NCBI GenBank assembly: GCA_951812965.1
Contig: OX638341.1
Span: forward strand, 3,268,438-3,332,437
DNA: 64,000 nt
Origin: an uncultured Pseudohongiella sp.
Lineage (GTDB): Bacteria; Pseudomonadota; Gammaproteobacteria; Pseudomonadales; Pseudohongiellaceae
Direction of reading: 5' to 3'
Numbering within the stretch: position 1 is the stretch's first letter; the number at the start of each line of letters is the position of its first letter. Made by a program: the position numbers and the translations under genes. Shown piece after piece: positions 60,889 through 64,000 of the stretch. Below the pieces are notes generated by a model. That model was not told where the DNA came from. It was given only the letters and a program-made list of their open reading frames with translations, and did not search any database.

Positions 60889-62267
60889 GATGTGAGCGGC
60901 AACGTGACCGTCAAAATGCTTCCATGACCTTCAGGTCTATTCTGCAAATCCAAATGTCCGTTATGTGATTCAACGATTTGTTTTGATATCGTTAATCCGA
61001 CTCCTGAACCCTTTGTTTTTGTGGAATAAAAAGGGGTAAATATATTTTCAGAATTACCTACTCCATGCCCAATGTCAACAACTTTGACTATAAAAAGGTC
61101 TTTACTTATATTCCAAGAGATAGAGACGCAAGGTCTATGTTGAATCTCTTCTTCAAATTGTTTCCCCAATCTTTCTTGGGTTGATTCAATACCATTTTTG
61201 ACAAAATTAATTAGAGCTTGCTCAAACAGTCCTGAGTCGAGTTTTACACTGACCGGATCACCACTAGTCTCTATATTGTAATCGGAGAACAGTTGAACGA
61301 CCGATTTGACAAGCGCCTCAAAATCACAGTATGCAAGACAGGGCTCTGGAACTACAAAGATATCTTTATGGCGCGATACGAAATCAGCCATTGATTTAGC
61401 CCGGTTTCTAATTATTGACAGACCATCAGTCAATTCAGTCTTAAGACTAGACTCAATCCGTTTGCATTTAATCTGCTGCATCAATGTATCACTGAATGAC
61501 ACTAACGGTGTTACGGAATTATTTACTTCATGACTCAGCACCCTCATTAAATTTTTCCAGGCTTTTCTTTCCTCAAGTCGCAAAATGTTTGATACATCTG
61601 TAATAAATAGTAGATTATGGGCCGTTCCTTGCGAAATAAAGCTTTCCTTGTGCAATCTGTATTGGCCAGGTGTGTTGCCAAACTTTGCATTCACTACATG
61701 TGTTTCCCCAGCCTTTATATTACTAGCGAACGCGAGTTCTCCACTTATTCTATCTAATGCATCCTTTCCTTGTACACCTAATAGCTTAACCGCCTGTGGA
61801 TTTGCCATATGAATTGAATTGGATTGATCAAAAGCGACAATTGCCACATCAATGTAATCTACCACCTTCCCTAATAGTCGCGCATTTTCTTCAGCAGTAA
61901 CTCTTTGAATTTGCAAACTCGAAGCCATTTCGTTAATAGCTTTAACTAGATTGAAAAATTCACCATCCTTCTCTAGAGCCATACCTCTATAGGAACAATC
62001 GCCATTCGTGATTCCATCAATAAGAGTATAAATGACCTTAAACTGGTAATCTTTTCTTCTTCTGACATTAGTGACAATGAGAAGATTTATTCCACCAAGC
62101 ACAAAAGTGACTATACCAATTAGATAGATTGACGCATTTATAGCAATTAGCACAATAATTAGTGTTGCAAGTGGTAAGATTCCTGCAATTATTGTGACGA
62201 TAGTTAGGCTAAACTGAGAATATTGAGTTCTCCCGTATGGCCGAATATTTTCATTAACATGGGCCAT
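60867..62267 (-). CDS. NtrY-like sensor histidine kinase
   Basis: 466 residues. Two membrane helices (about 20-68), a linker/HAMP-like part, a PAS domain (VVDYIDVAIVAFDQSNSI), HisKA with RVLSHEVNNSVTPLVSF (His about 246) and a HATPase domain with N box LINFVKNGIEST and G boxes DIGHGVGNSENIF and GSGVGLTISKQIV. It should phosphorylate the regulator encoded upstream. The last ~7 residues (SCRPKIM) come from the broken gene at 60457, in another frame, so the native end is probably lost. AT-rich compared with the rest of the window. Confidence 0.88.
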   Translation of the reverse strand: MAHVNENIRPYGRTQYSQFSLTIVTIIAGILPLATLIIVLIAINASIYLIGIVTFVLGGINLLIVTNVRRRKDYQFKVIYTLIDGITNGDCSYRGMALEKDGEFFNLVKAINEMASSLQIQRVTAEENARLLGKVVDYIDVAIVAFDQSNSIHMANPQAVKLLGVQGKDALDRISGELAFASNIKAGETHVVNAKFGNTPGQYRLHKESFISQGTAHNLLFITDVSNILRLEERKAWKNLMRVLSHEVNNSVTPLVSFSDTLMQQIKCKRIESSLKTELTDGLSIIRNRAKSMADFVSRHKDIFVVPEPCLAYCDFEALVKSVVQLFSDYNIETSGDPVSVKLDSGLFEQALINFVKNGIESTQERLGKQFEEEIQHRPCVSISWNISKDLFIVKVVDIGHGVGNSENIFTPFYSTKTKGSGVGLTISKQIVESHNGHLDLQNRPEGHGSILTVTLPLTSCRPKIM

Positions 62268-62272
62268 TCCTG

Positions 62273-63694
62273 TTAATCCTGGGATTGCTGCTTAACCAAT
62301 CGCCTATAGATCGCACTTTTACTCAGACCAAGAGACTTGGCTGCATTCGCGGCATTACCTGAATACTGATCCAATCTGTCCATAATGATTGCTTGTTCAA
62401 TTACCTTCAAGGTTTCTTTTCGAAGTTGAACTTTATCTAAAGGCAATCTTACAGTATCACTATTTATTACCGGCCTACTATTTCTAGATTTAGCTTTCCC
62501 ATTAAAAACACCTGTATCAGACAAAGTAATTTCATCTGTACGACAGAGAACGACTGCCCTCTCAATAACATGTGAAAGTTCCCTGACATTTCCTGGCCAA
62601 TCATAATCAATTAGTGCGGAAAGCGCTTCCTTAGAGATAGTAATTTTCCTATTTTCATATTTGTTCCTAAAAACCTCTAAATATGAATTCACCAAAGGTT
62701 TGATGTCCTTTTTTCGTTCTCGCAATGCTGGTACTCTTAGCGTTATAGTATTTATCCTGTACAAAAGATCTCGCCTAAATGATCCTTCACTAACAGCCGC
62801 ATCTAAATCACAATTTGTGGCTGAAATTACCCTACAATCACTTATTCTAGTTTCCGAAGAACCTGCTCTCTCAAATTTACTCGATTCCAAAACTCTAAGC
62901 AATTTGGCTTGATGTGTAAGAGGCGTGTTCCCAATCTCATCAAGAAAGAGAGTTCCATCGTTGGCTAACTCAAACCTGCCAACCCTATCTTCTCGAGCGT
63001 CTGTAAAGGCTCCCCTTATGTGTCCAAACATTTCACTTTCAAAAAGATACTCTGAAATGGAGCCCATATTTACACTTATCATATCGTTCTCTCTGCGCTT
63101 GGACAAAGCATGTATACGTTCTGCAATCAAGCTTTTGCCAGCACCATTTTCTCCGGTTAACAATATGGGAACATCACTTTGAGCTACTTTATCGACCTCA
63201 ACGAGGAATTTCTTCATCTCAGTTGATTCTGCAACTATATGTGGTATGCCTATATTGAGTTGCTGCTTCAACAACCTGTTTTTTTCCTCCAGAACAAATG
63301 ATTTCTGCCGCGCATCTCCAAGAAGCATTTGATTACGAATGATTGAGATCACTCTTTCATTGTCCCACGGCTTTTGGATGAAATCATGTGCACCTCGTCT
63401 CATAGCTTCTACAGCTAATTCAACGGAACCCCAAGCCGTCATTATTACAATCTGACCTTGATAACCCCGATCCTTTATCTTGGAAACAAGTTCCAGCCCC
63501 TCCCGACCTGACGTAGTGTCATTGGTATAATTGAGATCAAGCACTAGAAGGTCATACTTCCGTGTACTTAGTCTATCGAGCGCTTGTGCAGGACTGGTGG
63601 CAGATTGCGTCTTGTAACCCTTAATCCTTAATAGATACTGTAGCGCCAATACTACGTCTCTGTCATCGTCGACAATTAGAATATTTCCTTTCAT
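62273..63694 (-). CDS. Sigma-54-dependent response regulator (NtrC-like)
   Basis: 473 residues: receiver domain (ILIVDDDRDVV; phospho-Asp in LLVLDLNYTN), AAA+ sigma-54 activator domain with Walker A GENGAGKS, Walker B GTLFLDEIGN and a variant GAFTDA loop in place of GAFTGA, and a Fis-type C-terminal HTH (NAANAAKSLGLSKSAIYRRL). It is five bases from the kinase and co-transcribed with it. Targets are unknown. Base composition is AT-rich. The D-for-G change at the sigma-54 contact loop is known in other active regulators but is worth noting. Confidence 0.92.
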   Translation of the reverse strand: MKGNILIVDDDRDVVLALQYLLRIKGYKTQSATSPAQALDRLSTRKYDLLVLDLNYTNDTTSGREGLELVSKIKDRGYQGQIVIMTAWGSVELAVEAMRRGAHDFIQKPWDNERVISIIRNQMLLGDARQKSFVLEEKNRLLKQQLNIGIPHIVAESTEMKKFLVEVDKVAQSDVPILLTGENGAGKSLIAERIHALSKRRENDMISVNMGSISEYLFESEMFGHIRGAFTDAREDRVGRFELANDGTLFLDEIGNTPLTHQAKLLRVLESSKFERAGSSETRISDCRVISATNCDLDAAVSEGSFRRDLLYRINTITLRVPALRERKKDIKPLVNSYLEVFRNKYENRKITISKEALSALIDYDWPGNVRELSHVIERAVVLCRTDEITLSDTGVFNGKAKSRNSRPVINSDTVRLPLDKVQLRKETLKVIEQAIIMDRLDQYSGNAANAAKSLGLSKSAIYRRLVKQQSQD

Positions 63695-63730
63695 ATCATA
63701 TTCTACATTTCTATTCGATTTGGTCTAAAT

Positions 63731-64000
63731 CTAATTTGGCTTAACTCTGAATAGCTGTCCTTCTAGAATTTGCAGATTTTGTGCCCAGAAATCCATCATA
63801 TTAGTTGTATTTCCAGAGCTTTCTGCAATTAATTTGGCGCTAACAAGCACTTTCTCTGCCTCTTCAAAACGCTTATCAGCAATCAGCAAAGTTGTCAAAA
63901 AGTACTGATTAGCCACACTCTCTGAATCAATGACCAAGGCTCGATTCATATATTCCCAACCCTTCTCATCATTACCGAAGCTGATCGGCCAACGCGGCAT
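63731..64000 (-). CDS. Tetratricopeptide-repeat protein (3' end only)
   Basis: 89 residues of the C-terminal end; the gene runs off the right edge. Helical repeats typical of TPR (ALVIDSESVANQYFLTTLLIADKRFEEAEKVLVSAK) are visible. It is followed after 36 bases by the response-regulator gene, in the same AT-rich segment. The full protein may be a sensor or regulator working with the two-component system. Confidence 0.6.
   Translation of the reverse strand: MPRWPISFGNDEKGWEYMNRALVIDSESVANQYFLTTLLIADKRFEEAEKVLVSAKLIAESSGNTTNMMDFWAQNLQILEGQLFRVKPN

Overview
The window looks like part of a GC-rich gammaproteobacterial chromosome, probably from an aerobic marine or host-associated heterotroph. This rests on the TonB receptors, the BCCT carrier, the TPR-sulfotransferase, NAD-linked formate dehydrogenase and sarcosine oxidase. 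No rRNA or tRNA gene is visible, so the lineage is an inference.

Layout. (1) 1-4124: a vitamin B12 uptake cluster: partial BtuB-like receptor, BtuF-like lipoprotein, BtuC and BtuD. (2) 4125-8748: a compact microcin/bacteriocin-type cluster: a small precursor with a double-glycine leader, a degenerate CPBP membrane protein, a C39-peptidase ABC exporter and an HlyD adaptor. A run of 12 G lies upstream of the precursor, and the precursor and CPBP genes are AT-rich. (3) 8756-17904: a DUF1302 outer-membrane protein, a lipoprotein-sorting-like protein and an MMPL/RND transporter. This set is disrupted by a partial duplication of the DUF1302 gene, with a HigBA toxin-antitoxin pair, repeat arrays, a small membrane protein and a REP-type (IS200-like) transposase between the two copies. 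(4) 18237-34240, minus strand: a tightly packed run of 14 genes, mostly overlapping, from an MttB-family methyltransferase through its corrinoid protein, DUF1638, a 'virulence factor'-family protein, MetV, MetF, a methyl-THF:corrinoid methyltransferase, a corrinoid reactivase (ASKHA/RACo type), an HD-domain protein and a GcvT/FAD demethylase to SoxBDAG. (5) 34587-47558: TonB receptor, TPR-sulfotransferase, BCCT transporter, a second MttB paralogue and two more GcvT/FAD demethylases. (6) 47639-56783: formate-THF ligase, a GlxA-type regulator, MobA, FdhD and formate dehydrogenase FdsABG. (7) 56869-60888: a matrixin-like protease, a cytochrome c, a frameshifted lipocalin-like gene, a DUF4143 ATPase and a gene fragment. 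(8) 60867-64000: an AT-rich NtrY/NtrC-type two-component system plus a partial TPR gene, apparently inserted into, or joined onto, the gene fragment.

How the genes may work together (inference). BCCT imports a methylated amine such as glycine betaine. The MttB/corrinoid pair removes one methyl group by a cobalamin route usually associated with anaerobes, and MtgA passes it to tetrahydrofolate. GcvT/FAD enzymes and SoxBDAG remove the remaining N-methyl groups oxidatively. MetF/MetV, formate-THF ligase and FdsABG carry the one-carbon units to CO2; only a FolD-type step is not in the window. The B12 importer would supply the cofactor. The two most notable features are this hybrid corrinoid/oxidative demethylation operon and the small microcin-like cluster with its possibly phase-variable promoter.
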